Shown here piece by piece: positions 7,388-16,866 of a stretch of DNA of 64,000 nucleotides. Position numbers and translations under genes: made by a program. The number at the start of each line of letters is the position of its first letter. Position 1 is the stretch's first letter. The notes under the pieces are model-generated. The model was not told the DNA's origin. It did no database searches and worked only from the letters and a program-made list of their open reading frames with translations. The stretch comes from PRDV01 sp963710865 (GTDB lineage: Bacteria > Babelota > Babeliae > Babelales > Babelaceae): the NCBI GenBank assembly GCA_963710865.1, contig CAVQBR010000002.1:372001-436000 (forward strand), read 5' to 3'.

Positions 7388-9358
7388 GTGTCTTTCAACT
7401 TGATCATTTCAATTCTCGTAGGCCTCTTTTGCTCTTTGCCAACCCATGCCATGCAGAGAACTTCCACCATAAACTACCCCAGGGTCACTGCCGTTAATCC
7501 GCATGTGCCCGTATCTATAAATGGCTATATGTACTACCCAAGTTCGATGTATCTGGGAGGCTCCCTATTGGAAGCGGTAGAAAGGGACTTCCTAAATGTA
7601 GTCCAGTATTTAACACCACAAACAGATCTAAATACTTCAAACTTAACGGGAGACACATCCTTACATAGAGCCGCTGATCTTGGTCGCTTAGAAATGGTAA
7701 AAATACTTCTCCAAGCAGGAGCAAATATGCATCTTGTCAACCAATCGGGGCAACGTCCGATAGATTGTGCGCTTATTCGTGGCCATCAGGAAGTAGTTCA
7801 CTTACTTCAAGCAGCAGAAATGTGCGCTGCAATCGTAAACATGAACATGCATTTCTTCTCAACATTAGTGGCTGCTGGTGCAAATGTAAACAAAACTGAT
7901 CACTGGGGATTAGCTCCACTCCATTATGCAGCAATGCATGGCCGTACTTACCTCATTCCATTACTTCTCCAAGCCCGTGGGAATTTAGAAGTACCAAATA
8001 GTAGCAGCTCCTCCCGACCATTACATATTGCAATAGAATATGAGCAGACTGAAATGGTGAGAGCATTGTTAAGCGCAGGCGCAGAAATACAGGCTATCAC
8101 ATCTGCGGGTGAAACACCCTTGCATCGAGCAGTACTTAAAAATAGCCGAAAAGAAATCGTACAACTACTTTTAGATGCCGGGGCAGATACTGGCAATCTT
8201 GACTATGCTGGTAATACTCCCCTCATGTCGGCAACGAGCGCCCATTCTAGCGAAATTATACCATTACTCGAAAAAAAGAGAATCGTTACTGCCTCCATGA
8301 TAAGAGCGATACTCTCAGATAGGAGAAGCAGACTTTCACAAGTTCCAAAGGATATTCTCAATGAAATCACTGGCACACTTATCTTAGATGCTCTCGCTGA
8401 ATCCATTCCCACACTTCCCTTAGACCACCTACAGCACACTGTAGACATATATGGTCATGTAGAACCAGCAGTAGAAACTCCAGCAGAAAGAAAGGAAAAA
8501 TACTTCGCAGTCACAGGCGAAAATCTCCATAAACAGGCATTCAATTTACGACAGAGAGCAAGACAAGATAGGCTTCTGTCGCATGCAATTGACAAACGAA
8601 ACCCAAGTGCTGTTGAGCGACTTTTATTTGCCGAGGTAGTCGGTACAGAAAGCTTACCGTACCACTGTGGCTTAGCGTGCCGTGGTAATACTAACGTCGA
8701 AATAGTGCGCCTGTTTATGCAGTCAGGGACGGTAGCCCGGGCGATCAATGCCGATCTGCTTCTTGACTGCCACACCGGGAATCACCATGAGATCTTAGGG
8801 TTACTACTCAACGCAGGAGCAAAATTCTGTCTGTCCTTCGCAGATCCTCGGTACGCTAACTCACTATCAGAAGTACTTCGGAAAAGACAGCAAGGTGAAG
8901 CACTTACTCAGGCTGATATGCTTCTGCTCAATAGTCGAGCACTGGAAGTACGCGGTGAATATGGCGATACTCCTTTAATGTATGCCGCACATTACAGTCT
9001 TCTCGAAACTGCCCAGTGGCTTTTAGCGGAAGGAGCAGACGTAAATGCAAGGAACAACAAAGGTGAAACCGCCCTGCATTTCGCAGCAAGTATACCGTGC
9101 ACAAGCCCTGACATGGTCGCATTACTCTTAGCAGCGGGAGCGGACAGAAATGCCCGGGACGAAACGGGACAAACCCCGCTCGATTATTTCTCAAAAAGAT
9201 CAGAAAGCAACGCTGTAGGGGACTTATTGAAGACACCGCAGCTGGACTTAGCGCAAACTATCCTCGCACTACCTAATATGCAGAGCAGCGTAAAGCCAAA
9301 TGCACGTCAAGCAGATGAGTTTGACGGAAGCACAAAACGACGAATCACAGAACAATAA
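7388..9358 (+). CDS. Secreted ankyrin-repeat protein, 656 aa, GTG start
   Basis: Starts at GTG 7388 with GAGGAG at 7376-7381; the nearby ATG at 7374 is out of frame. The signal peptide is MSFNLIISILVGLFCSLPTHA. A first block of about six ankyrin repeats (GDTSLHRAADLGRLEMVKIL, WGLAPLHYAAMHGRTYLIPL, GETPLHRAVLKNSRKEIVQL) runs to about residue 300. A helical stretch without clear repeats follows. A second ankyrin block with GDTPLMYAAHYSLLETAQWL and GETALHFAASIPC stands near residue 530-610. The tail is charged (STKRRITEQ). It is transcribed alone. Role is unknown; a secreted binding protein is likely, and action in a host cell is inference from the family. Confidence 0.88.
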   Translation: MSFNLIISILVGLFCSLPTHAMQRTSTINYPRVTAVNPHVPVSINGYMYYPSSMYLGGSLLEAVERDFLNVVQYLTPQTDLNTSNLTGDTSLHRAADLGRLEMVKILLQAGANMHLVNQSGQRPIDCALIRGHQEVVHLLQAAEMCAAIVNMNMHFFSTLVAAGANVNKTDHWGLAPLHYAAMHGRTYLIPLLLQARGNLEVPNSSSSSRPLHIAIEYEQTEMVRALLSAGAEIQAITSAGETPLHRAVLKNSRKEIVQLLLDAGADTGNLDYAGNTPLMSATSAHSSEIIPLLEKKRIVTASMIRAILSDRRSRLSQVPKDILNEITGTLILDALAESIPTLPLDHLQHTVDIYGHVEPAVETPAERKEKYFAVTGENLHKQAFNLRQRARQDRLLSHAIDKRNPSAVERLLFAEVVGTESLPYHCGLACRGNTNVEIVRLFMQSGTVARAINADLLLDCHTGNHHEILGLLLNAGAKFCLSFADPRYANSLSEVLRKRQQGEALTQADMLLLNSRALEVRGEYGDTPLMYAAHYSLLETAQWLLAEGADVNARNNKGETALHFAASIPCTSPDMVALLLAAGADRNARDETGQTPLDYFSKRSESNAVGDLLKTPQLDLAQTILALPNMQSSVKPNARQADEFDGSTKRRITEQ

Positions 9359-9410
9359 TGCAAGTCCCATTTATCGAAGCATTTCATGAGTGCACAATGT
9401 AAGCAATTTG

Positions 9411-9440
9411 CAGTCTGAGGCGCGAGCTAGCTTCAGACTG
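9411..9440. terminator. Hairpin after the large ankyrin gene
   Basis: CAGTCTGA (9411-9418) pairs with TCAGACTG (9433-9440). It lies in the convergent gap between the ankyrin gene and murE. There is no T run, so termination strength is uncertain. Confidence 0.4.
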
Positions 9441-9610
9441 CTTCAGTCTTGAGCATAGATGATAACCAAAACCACACAGGAGTCAATAACACATTGGCAC
9501 CTCGCCCTGTGATCTTCAAACAGCAGATTAAAATTGAACCAACTAACCTTATAATACTCGAGACTATTACAGTTTCATGAGTTACCACAATCAATTCGAA
9601 TTAGAGAGTC

Positions 9611-11032
9611 TTAAAGGTTTGCCAAGATAGCTTTTTCGCTGAAGGGAAATTTTGTCTCTTTGATGTGCTGATATTCGATCGGTCCTTTACCCAGCAAGGC
9701 AATTATACTCCCAGGTCCTGACAGAGCATACGCTTTTCGTATAGCCTCTTCTCTATCGAGTTCGCAGACAACCTTAGCATGATGCTCTGGAGCTATACCT
9801 GCCTTAATAGCTTCAATAATAACAGCCGGATCTTCTGAGCGAGGATTATCGGTCGTCAGAATAATATGATCGGCAAACTGAGCAGCAGCCGCTCCCATAA
9901 AGGGCCGCTTCGTGCTATCTCGGTCACCCCCTGCTCCAAATACAACGATCAGCTTGTCAGTTAAAGGGCGAACTGAAGAAAGTAACGCCTCTATAGAAGA
10001 GGGCGTATGAGCATTGTCGATAAAAGCGACCGACTTATTAGGCAAACCAAAACGCTGCAATCTGCCTGGAACCCCCTCAAATGTGGCAAACGCCGATTCT
10101 ATAACCTCTTGTGGAACTCCATACTCTTGTGCTATCGCAAGAGCAGTCATACAATTGTAGGCACTGAAATCTCCAAGGAGCGAAGGACTAGCAATGAGAT
10201 AGTTTTTCTCACCTGATTGAACCGAAAGCTGCAATGAAGAGAGCGTACTCTTCCTGACCTGGCCCCTTACGTGAGCGGGCCTTTTTAAACTAATAAAGAA
10301 GGGATTTCGTTCGGCTGGAACACTCGTAGCAACACGCTCATCATCAGCATTAATAATAATGCGGCCCTGCGGAGCAACCTGCTCAAAGAGAGCACACTTT
10401 GCATTAAAATAGTCATCTTGTGTTCGGTAAAATTCAGAATGCTCTAAACTAAAATTCGTAAATACAGCCGTATCGAACTCAAGCGTAGCAACTCGGTGAA
10501 GGCTCATTGCTTGAGCAGCTACCTCCATAACGACAAAGTCTACTCCTTGGGATCGGCACAGATCGAAAAACGCATGAAGATAATCAGGTTGTGCAGTCGT
10601 CAGGTGTGCTTCCAACTGCTGAGATAAGATTTTATTTGTTACGGTACTTAAAAGTGCAGTTTTATATCCCGCCGCTCTCAACACATGCTCCACAAGAAAT
10701 GCAGTCGTTGTTTTACCCTTAGTTCCCGTAATACCAATAATACGCATCGACTCAGCAGGATGATCGAATGCTTTGGCACTTAACTGAGCCAGAGCATATC
10801 GCGCAGAGGGAACCCACACAAGTTTCGCACGTTGCATGATCAGAGTCAGAAGAGAGGCAGAGATTTCCTGACCGTCTTCAAGTACAATAGTTGTTGCACC
10901 CCGATCAAGCGCCTGCTCAATATAGGCTACTCCATCCTCTTTCATACCTTTAACGGCAACAAAAGTCGATCCGGGACCTACATGGTCAGTATGGCTTGTA
11001 ACGGGATAGATAGTCGGCATGAGATTCTTCAT
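9611..11032 (-). CDS. murE: UDP-MurNAc-tripeptide synthetase (mDAP-adding)
   Basis: 473 residues. This ligase adds the third amino acid to UDP-MurNAc-L-Ala-D-Glu in cytoplasmic peptidoglycan synthesis. Visible features: an N-terminal UDP-binding domain; the ATP loop GTKGKTTT at 103-110; the central Mur ligase segment with the YFNAKCALF Lys that is carbamylated in the family; and DNPRSEDP, the motif that marks meso-diaminopimelate enzymes. Thus mDAP-type peptidoglycan is predicted. The usual central NxxxDHLD segment is diverged (NFSLEHSEFYRT). No other mur gene is in the window. The start lies within 4 bases of the end of a transposase remnant. Confidence 0.95.
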   Translation of the reverse strand: MKNLMPTIYPVTSHTDHVGPGSTFVAVKGMKEDGVAYIEQALDRGATTIVLEDGQEISASLLTLIMQRAKLVWVPSARYALAQLSAKAFDHPAESMRIIGITGTKGKTTTAFLVEHVLRAAGYKTALLSTVTNKILSQQLEAHLTTAQPDYLHAFFDLCRSQGVDFVVMEVAAQAMSLHRVATLEFDTAVFTNFSLEHSEFYRTQDDYFNAKCALFEQVAPQGRIIINADDERVATSVPAERNPFFISLKRPAHVRGQVRKSTLSSLQLSVQSGEKNYLIASPSLLGDFSAYNCMTALAIAQEYGVPQEVIESAFATFEGVPGRLQRFGLPNKSVAFIDNAHTPSSIEALLSSVRPLTDKLIVVFGAGGDRDSTKRPFMGAAAAQFADHIILTTDNPRSEDPAVIIEAIKAGIAPEHHAKVVCELDREEAIRKAYALSGPGSIIALLGKGPIEYQHIKETKFPFSEKAILANL

Positions 11033-11343
11033 AGTTTTAGTATAATGTCGTATCCCAAATCTGCAACTGGCCTAAGATAAATCACCAGGGCAAACGCATC
11101 TAATGTTGTAATTCCAAGCACTTTTTCAAGGTAACGCACATCCCAACTTGCGAGTAAGCGCTTAGACATTAAGCTTAATTTTGTTGATTTTTCGTGTCTG
11201 AGGAGAGTTATCACAAAACGTCTCATTGCAGCAAAATTCTCTGCGCCGTAACCTGTGCGAGTTCTTGACTGATCTTCATAAAATGTAACGTCTAGCTGCC
11301 AATGCAGTTGATTTTCAATCGACCAATGAGAGCGAATACAATC
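11029..11343 (-). pseudogene. C-terminal remnant of an ISAs1-family transposase
   Basis: Read on the minus strand from 11343, the frame gives the C-terminal DDE region typical of ISAs1 transposases: IRSHWSIENQLHWQLDVTFY, then EDQSRTRTGYGAENFAAMRR and VITLLRHEKSTKLSLMSKR, followed by LLASWDVRYLEKVLG. A stop (TGA, 11344-11346) cuts the frame just upstream, and no N-terminal catalytic part remains. The downstream end runs to a chance stop overlapping the murE start. It is not functional. No terminal inverted repeats could be assigned. Confidence 0.85.
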
Positions 11344-11441
11344 TCAGTTGGGCCGAGTTGAAGCTTAAACTTTGCTTGCCAATCACAGCCTTGAAAACCA
11401 CTCTCACGCAAAATCCATAAGCTTACCATTTTTTCAAATCC

Positions 11442-11481
11442 AAGAGCCAACTCTCCCATTATTGTGGGAGAGTTGGCTCTT
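11442..11481. terminator. Very strong 17-bp hairpin
   Basis: AAGAGCCAACTCTCCCA (11442-11458) pairs perfectly with TGGGAGAGTTGGCTCTT (11465-11481) around a 6-base loop. It lies 29 bases past the stop of the beta-propeller gene. The + strand side ends in TTTT; the minus side lacks a long T run. A terminator is the simplest reading, but it could also be part of the old insertion element. Confidence 0.6.
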
Positions 11482-11509
11482 TTACAATCGCGGAAAAGCT
11501 TTCAATTTT

Positions 11510-13132
11510 CTATTTCTTCACGACTCGAAATGCAGCAACGCCAGATGGTCCGTTTGTTACAGGGACAGTGTTAACACTGTTGCCAAGTGACCAGTAAAGA
11601 GTATCTTTGTAGGTAGTAGTCCCACCACCAGTTTCATTGTCAGTAGGAAACGGCGAAACATTATTATCATACTCAAATAATTGCTTACCCGTTTTTGCAT
11701 CAAAGGCGCGTAACTTGGCACCGACGATACTGCCTATTCCTGGAGGATTTCTCTCCCCTGCAGTATTTTGATATACCACTCCGTTTGCGAGAGTCAAAGC
11801 AGCAAGTGTACCTCCGTTTACGTCTTGCCTCCATTTGATACCTCCATCACACACTCGGAAGGCAGCAATAGCTGATGCAGGAGCAGAAGCACTGCCACTT
11901 GTATTTGGCAAGCCAGTTGGACTATAGACAGCAGGACAGTATATAGTCTCACCATCTGTGCATGCAAAACTGTTCAGTCCTCCAAGTACGCTGCCCGTAG
12001 GATTCGGATTGGTAAGTACGCTCTTCCAGATTAACGTTCCAAGAGCCCGATCCAACGCATAGAGCTTACCTTCTTTTGTTCCAACAATAACGGCCTTTCT
12101 ATCCTTTATTGTAACTAAAAAAGGACCGCAGTCGGCATCCCAGTCTTTGGTCGTTCCGACATCATCTGAGGTGAATTGATGGAACCATACAAGCTCACCT
12201 TGAGGATTAGTTGTACGATAATTCAACGCAAGTAAACTATCGGAAAGAGCACTTGCAGGACCTTCATAGCTTTGCCCAGTACCAATAAAGAGAAGGCCCG
12301 AATTGGTGTCAATAGCGGGAGTTCCAAATATGCCGCAGCCTGATGATCCACCAAAATTTGGCAGACCAGGTGTTGTGCCCATAGTCGTTCGATAGGTCCA
12401 TAAAATCTGCCCAGTACTTGCTCGTAAAGCTACAACAGTCCCCCATTGTGGAGCAGGATTAGCGAAATTCCCTCCCGTACAAACAAATAGAAGATCTTCA
12501 TCTTCTACAAGAACCGGTGCGCCAAAAAGCTGCTGTAAAGGTTCTTGCTGCACATTTGTAGACCAAAGAACCTGCCCGTTGCGACGATCAAGCGCAGTTA
12601 CTATCGAAGTAGGGATAGACTGTCCAGCATCACTAACATACAACGCCTTAGTTTTTATTCCAGAGCTAGGAAAAAACACCTCTTTATGTCCCACCGCTGG
12701 TGTTAGGTAAAAAATAGTTCCAATGTGTGCAGCTTTCCAGATTTGGGTGCCCGTGGAAGCATCTATAGCATAAACAGAAGCTTGCCCAGGTGGAGTTACA
12801 CCACCGGGGCCTCGTCCCTCTCCAAAGTAGAGCACACCATCGGCTGCAGCTACCGGTGCTGAGATATTGAACGTAGTTGAAAAGGTCCAGGCTAATTGTA
12901 GTTGACCTACATTATCGGTATCTATCGTAACATTATGGCCATGACGATGATTGCAAAGATCCCTTCCAAATGAACACCATCCGCTTGTGGCACAATCATT
13001 GCACTTAGAATGCTTATCTGAAAGGTTTTTGCCGCCACTCCTGAGGATATCATGATCATCTGTCCCCTGAGTAAGCGAGTGAGTGCACACAGCTGAGCTT
13101 AATAACGTTAAGCTTAGTAGTAGATGCTTCAT
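11510..13132 (-). CDS. Secreted PQQ-type beta-propeller protein
   Basis: 540 residues from the ATG at 13132, which has AAAGGAG 7 bases upstream; a frame extending to 13225 has no ribosome site. The signal peptide is MKHLLLSLTLLSSAVCTHS. A Cys/His-rich segment follows (CNDCATSGWCSFG, CNHRHGH). Then come repeated blades of the quinoprotein type, each with a Gly-x-x-x-W strand: TGTQIWKA, NGQVLWST, TGQILWTYR, LGTLIWKS and TGKQLFEYD. The closest known architecture is polyvinyl-alcohol dehydrogenase or other PQQ-dependent dehydrogenases. No PQQ biosynthesis gene is in the window, and metal or PQQ ligands cannot be verified. The substrate is unknown. Confidence 0.82.
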   Translation of the reverse strand: MKHLLLSLTLLSSAVCTHSLTQGTDDHDILRSGGKNLSDKHSKCNDCATSGWCSFGRDLCNHRHGHNVTIDTDNVGQLQLAWTFSTTFNISAPVAAADGVLYFGEGRGPGGVTPPGQASVYAIDASTGTQIWKAAHIGTIFYLTPAVGHKEVFFPSSGIKTKALYVSDAGQSIPTSIVTALDRRNGQVLWSTNVQQEPLQQLFGAPVLVEDEDLLFVCTGGNFANPAPQWGTVVALRASTGQILWTYRTTMGTTPGLPNFGGSSGCGIFGTPAIDTNSGLLFIGTGQSYEGPASALSDSLLALNYRTTNPQGELVWFHQFTSDDVGTTKDWDADCGPFLVTIKDRKAVIVGTKEGKLYALDRALGTLIWKSVLTNPNPTGSVLGGLNSFACTDGETIYCPAVYSPTGLPNTSGSASAPASAIAAFRVCDGGIKWRQDVNGGTLAALTLANGVVYQNTAGERNPPGIGSIVGAKLRAFDAKTGKQLFEYDNNVSPFPTDNETGGGTTTYKDTLYWSLGNSVNTVPVTNGPSGVAAFRVVKK

Positions 13133-13168
13133 AGAGAAACTCCTTTTTGTAAAAGTAATAGTGTATTT

Positions 13169-13205
13169 AGAGGGCATCCATACCCCCCAAAACTGAGTGC
13201 CCTCT
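13169..13205 (-). promoter_or_regulatory. Hairpin in the upstream region of the beta-propeller gene
   Basis: AGAGGGCA (13169-13176) pairs with TGCCCTCT (13198-13205), with a 21-base loop. It lies about 40 bases before the chosen ATG, so it could be in the 5' untranslated region or be the end of an older transcript. The remaining bases to 13478 show no gene; a 69-codon frame (13273-13482, TTG start) has no ribosome site. Confidence 0.35.
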
Positions 13206-13478
13206 TTATCGAAGGAGAAAGTCAATAATTAAACCAAAAAATTCAGAGACCCCGACTGAATGACTCAATTAGTTGTTATTTCGATCATTAATCAATCGAC
13301 GTCTTACAAGATTTGAACAACAAAGAGAAGATGCCATAACAAATTATGAAATTCATTGTGTTAACAAAAGCGTAATTGCTATCTTGAAAAAGAGAGGGGG
13401 GTCCCTCTTAGGAAGAAAAGTACGTAACTTTTTAACTAGTGAAAGTTTTTTAATCATCTATCTAAAAGGAGATAGTCT
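13206..13478. other. Divergent gap between beta-propeller and beta-helix genes
   Basis: AT-rich, no gene recognised. It must hold the promoters of both divergent genes, but no clear -35/-10 pair stood out. Confidence 0.4.
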
Positions 13479-15368
13479 ATGAAGTTCACCCAACAATCAA
13501 TCTTGGTATTTTTCAACAGTATGTTATTGACTCTCGCAGTTATTGTGAATGCTCATGCAGATAATTCGCTCGATCGGGACTTGAATCTGCTCAGGTTGCG
13601 ACTCGTAAAAGATGGCGAATCTATGCAAGATTTGCTCAATCGCTTCAATCAAAAAAGGTCTGAAGTGCCGTGCGATTTTGTTGCACTTGAGACAAGCCTA
13701 GAGCAGGCTGAGAGAGATATTAAAGCACGAATTGAGCAAACTAAGAAGAGTGTCACCTCGTGTGAAGCTATCTCGATCTGCCAAAAAGATGTTGGTCCGT
13801 CTGGTCTTGTTATAACCACCTCAGGCTATTACCGGCTAAGAGAAAACATTGTGTTCGACCCAAATGCAGATTTTCTTGGAGCAATTACTATTATGGCTTC
13901 AGATGTAACGCTCGATTTAAATGGGAAAGTACTTTCAGAGTCTCCTGCTGGATTTGCTGCATTTGATCACATTGAAGGTATCATAATTGCCTCTGGCTCA
14001 AATTCTGTTAGCATTAAAAATGGTAAAGTAACGGGCTTTTCTGACAACGGCATTTGGGCGTCGAGTAACTTTTATCCCACTCCTCTTCCAACTGAGCACA
14101 CTGGCCTTTCAATCACAAACATTAAGGTAACAAACTGTGGCAAGTTGAACACTTTTAACACTGTGCGAACATTCAAACAACGTGGTGGTATTGCAATTGA
14201 TGGTGCTACCTCGGTGTCGATTGAACGCTGCTGCGTGTCGCATATTGCTTCGTTGCTTCTGGCGGACGCCATAGACGGTTTTTCAGTAAACGACATTCTC
14301 ATTAAAGATTGCAAAACTAGTTTTGCTGCAACTCCAGGAACACAGTCAAGCACTTCACATGGGATTATCTTATTTGATTTTTCTAATGCTATTGTTGACT
14401 CTTGCACAGGAACTAATGTGAGTGGAATGGCACCAGCAGGTATGATAGGTCAAGCTGGTGACACACTGATCGTTCGTAATTTTAAAGCAAGAAACAACCA
14501 AGCAACGCTTTACACGGTGGGGATAGGCCTTTCAAATACTTCAAATGTGCTTATTACTCACTGCGAGACAAGCGATAATTCCTCAGCAAATATAGACCCA
14601 ACTGAATCATTTGTTCGAGCATTTGGGATATTAAATCAAATCAATACAAATGTCATCGTAAAGGACTGCGTATTAAATAGAAACGGCATTGTGGCAAACT
14701 TAATACCTCCATCTTCCACGCCTATATATGCCGCGGGTATTGTGACTGGCCAATGTAATGGTGTACTGGTTGAAAACTGTCGGGCAACTGAAAATTTTGT
14801 CAGCCCAGGTGTGGCTGCTACTCAGGTAGGCGGCTTTTTTGTGACCGCTCCTAGCAGTAATATTGAGCATCGTCATTGTTTAGCAGACAATCATTCATCA
14901 GAAAATCCTGCCATCACAGTCGCGGGTTTCTTAGTAGGCTTGACCGCAGGTGCTACACAGGAGGGAATAGTTCTGGATGCATGTGTGGCGAAAAGAAATA
15001 TCAATAGGGCAAATCCAGCTAACGGCTATGGTGTGTTGTTTGGCTCTGACGAATTTACGCACACAATTATCAATTCTTCGATACTGAATAGTGAGGCAAG
15101 ATGTAATGACATTGGGTTTGGAATAGCCGGTCTACCTACTACAGGAAATCTCATTCAAGGAAATACAGCTCTTAACAACAACTTGTTTGGCTTCCTTGAT
15201 ACGAGTTGTGATAGCAATAGCTATTTAGATAATTGTTCCTGTAATCCAAATGCAACAGGCCTCTGCGATTCATTTTCATGTGGGACCGAACCACTTTCAG
15301 GAAATGCTAATTTCTGTGGTTTGCCAGCGGGTACACCGCCACAAAAAGAAGGACATTGTAATAGTTAA
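13479..15368 (+). CDS. Secreted right-handed parallel beta-helix protein
   Basis: 629 residues; AAAAGGAGA lies 7 bases before the ATG. Signal peptide to about residue 27 (ends NAHAD). Residues 30-105 form a helical or coiled segment (LETSLEQAERDIKARIEQ). From about 120 to 590 short beta-strand rungs repeat, with many Asn and Gly (VTLDLNGKVL, VSIKNGKVTGFSDNGIWASS, VLITHCETSDN), the pattern of PbH1 repeats. About one Cys per 25 residues occurs, including a Cys-rich end (DNCSCNPNATGLCDSFSCG), so disulfides are likely after export. Such folds are found in polysaccharide lyases, glycosidases and adhesins; no catalytic residues could be assigned. The tandem exported thioredoxin-like proteins could serve such substrates (inference). 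Confidence 0.88.
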   Translation: MKFTQQSILVFFNSMLLTLAVIVNAHADNSLDRDLNLLRLRLVKDGESMQDLLNRFNQKRSEVPCDFVALETSLEQAERDIKARIEQTKKSVTSCEAISICQKDVGPSGLVITTSGYYRLRENIVFDPNADFLGAITIMASDVTLDLNGKVLSESPAGFAAFDHIEGIIIASGSNSVSIKNGKVTGFSDNGIWASSNFYPTPLPTEHTGLSITNIKVTNCGKLNTFNTVRTFKQRGGIAIDGATSVSIERCCVSHIASLLLADAIDGFSVNDILIKDCKTSFAATPGTQSSTSHGIILFDFSNAIVDSCTGTNVSGMAPAGMIGQAGDTLIVRNFKARNNQATLYTVGIGLSNTSNVLITHCETSDNSSANIDPTESFVRAFGILNQINTNVIVKDCVLNRNGIVANLIPPSSTPIYAAGIVTGQCNGVLVENCRATENFVSPGVAATQVGGFFVTAPSSNIEHRHCLADNHSSENPAITVAGFLVGLTAGATQEGIVLDACVAKRNINRANPANGYGVLFGSDEFTHTIINSSILNSEARCNDIGFGIAGLPTTGNLIQGNTALNNNLFGFLDTSCDSNSYLDNCSCNPNATGLCDSFSCGTEPLSGNANFCGLPAGTPPQKEGHCNS

Positions 15369-15398
15369 ACTTGTGCATCAGGCACGCAATAGACAAGG

Positions 15399-15426
15399 TT
15401 GGCCTCCATAAGCCCATGGAGGCCAA
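15399..15426 (+). terminator. Terminator after the beta-helix gene
   Basis: TTGGCCTCCAT (15399-15409) and ATGGAGGCCAA (15416-15426) form an 11-bp perfect stem with a 6-base loop, 30 bases after the stop. No T run follows. Confidence 0.55.
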
Positions 15427-15632
15427 CATACTAGGTGATCTATAATGGACTTTAAGATTCCATCCATGAGTCACTTTGCTCGCAAAGTCTCAGATTTGAA
15501 TAGTTCCAGCAGGGTTTTATACTTGCCTTGACATGAGCTTAACGGACAAACAGTTTGCCGATTCTCTAGATAATGAGCTACGCAAGGGTACATTTTTGAA
15601 TAAGAAAAGAAGAGAGTCCATTAAACCACTCC

Positions 15633-16727
15633 TTAAACCCGAGGCAATGGTGACACCACTGACTGAGTCAATTGTTTTCGCTTAGCCAGCTCTTTCTCCC
15701 TATCAACAATCAACCTTCTGCAATCAAGTGGCATATATTCATTCCCTGGTCCATTCAATAGAGTTGCAATTTCGCTATAACGCCCTCTCAGATGCTTCCT
15801 CTTAGCAGCAGTCATCCCTGGAAATTCACCAGTACTATTTGAAAGCGCAAGAGACAGAGCAGTTTCACCATCAATTCTCTTATTATCTCTATCAGCTCCA
15901 GCATTGATCAATGTTCTCACTACCTCACAATGACCACATTGAGCTGCTGCCATTAGCGCCGTTGTGCCATCTGGCAAAATGGGATTAATATTAGCGCCAA
16001 CCGCCATTAAGACTCTCATAAGGTTCAAGTGACCTGCCTGGGCTGCAAGAAAAAGAGGAGTAGCACCATTATCTTTTCCAGTATTAACTACAGGCTGTTC
16101 TATGTCAGCACCATGACAAAATAATGCATTAAATTCACTTTCTAAACCTTTTTGTGAAACAATATGCAAGGCACTATAGCCTGAATCGTTCAGTTTCCTG
16201 ACAATTGAAACATAAGTAGCATCACTTTGGATTAACTCTAGATCTGCTTTAAGCAAAGGCACAACAAAATGCCAATACTCTTTTAAATCGCATTCGTAAC
16301 AGTTACACTCCAGATCTCCCAGCTGATTTAGGATTTGGTCTCCAGCATAGTGCAAGCACAGATTAAGAAAGTCCTCTCGGCTGCAGTTGTGCAGATCTAG
16401 ATTTAGTCTCAGAGGAGTGTTGTACAAACCATCAATTTTTATATCGATACGCGAACCAGCGCCCAATAATAACTCAAGTATGCTTACAGAACAATTTCTT
16501 CTGATCGCAAGATGCAACGGGGTTTCTCCCCCATCATCACAATTTGGATTCAATAATGCGTCAAGATAGGATCTCTCCGCCTTTTTTACTATATCCCCTA
16601 TCTTCTGCTGGTCTCTTTTCCAAAGGGCATCTTCTAATGCAGCCCTCTCAAGCTTCACCTGTTCCAGTTGGCTGGCTTCGAGATAAGGATATACGAGTAA
16701 CAACAAAACGAATGATCCAAACATCAT
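15633..16727 (-). CDS. Secreted ankyrin-repeat protein, 364 aa
   Basis: GGAGGAG stands 7 bases before the ATG at 16727; a second ATG follows directly. The N-terminus is a signal peptide (MMFGSFVLLLLVYPYLEAS). Ankyrin repeats: GETPLHLAIRRNCSVSILEL near residue 65; a region with Cys residues (CNCYECDLKEYW) near 130; then GYSALHIVSQKGLESEFNAL, GATPLFLAAQAGHLNLMRVL, GTTALMAAAQCGHCEVVRTL and GETALSLAL. The Lys/Arg-rich end is not a membrane anchor. It is monocistronic. Function is unknown; an exported binding scaffold by family. Confidence 0.87.
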   Translation of the reverse strand: MMFGSFVLLLLVYPYLEASQLEQVKLERAALEDALWKRDQQKIGDIVKKAERSYLDALLNPNCDDGGETPLHLAIRRNCSVSILELLLGAGSRIDIKIDGLYNTPLRLNLDLHNCSREDFLNLCLHYAGDQILNQLGDLECNCYECDLKEYWHFVVPLLKADLELIQSDATYVSIVRKLNDSGYSALHIVSQKGLESEFNALFCHGADIEQPVVNTGKDNGATPLFLAAQAGHLNLMRVLMAVGANINPILPDGTTALMAAAQCGHCEVVRTLINAGADRDNKRIDGETALSLALSNSTGEFPGMTAAKRKHLRGRYSEIATLLNGPGNEYMPLDCRRLIVDREKELAKRKQLTQSVVSPLPRV

Positions 16728-16866
16728 AATAAAACTCCTCCGGAGAACAACGATGATTCTAACTGAGTATTAGTTTAAAGACTTAATAGCTATAATCCAG
16801 TATTTTCTGCATTCTATCAAAAGCTCACCATACAAACCCGCTGCTCAGATCAAAATGGCAGCTTCT

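Noticed and set aside
13273..13482. 69-codon frame before the beta-helix gene
   Set aside because: TTG start, no ribosome site, and it runs over the ribosome site of the real gene.
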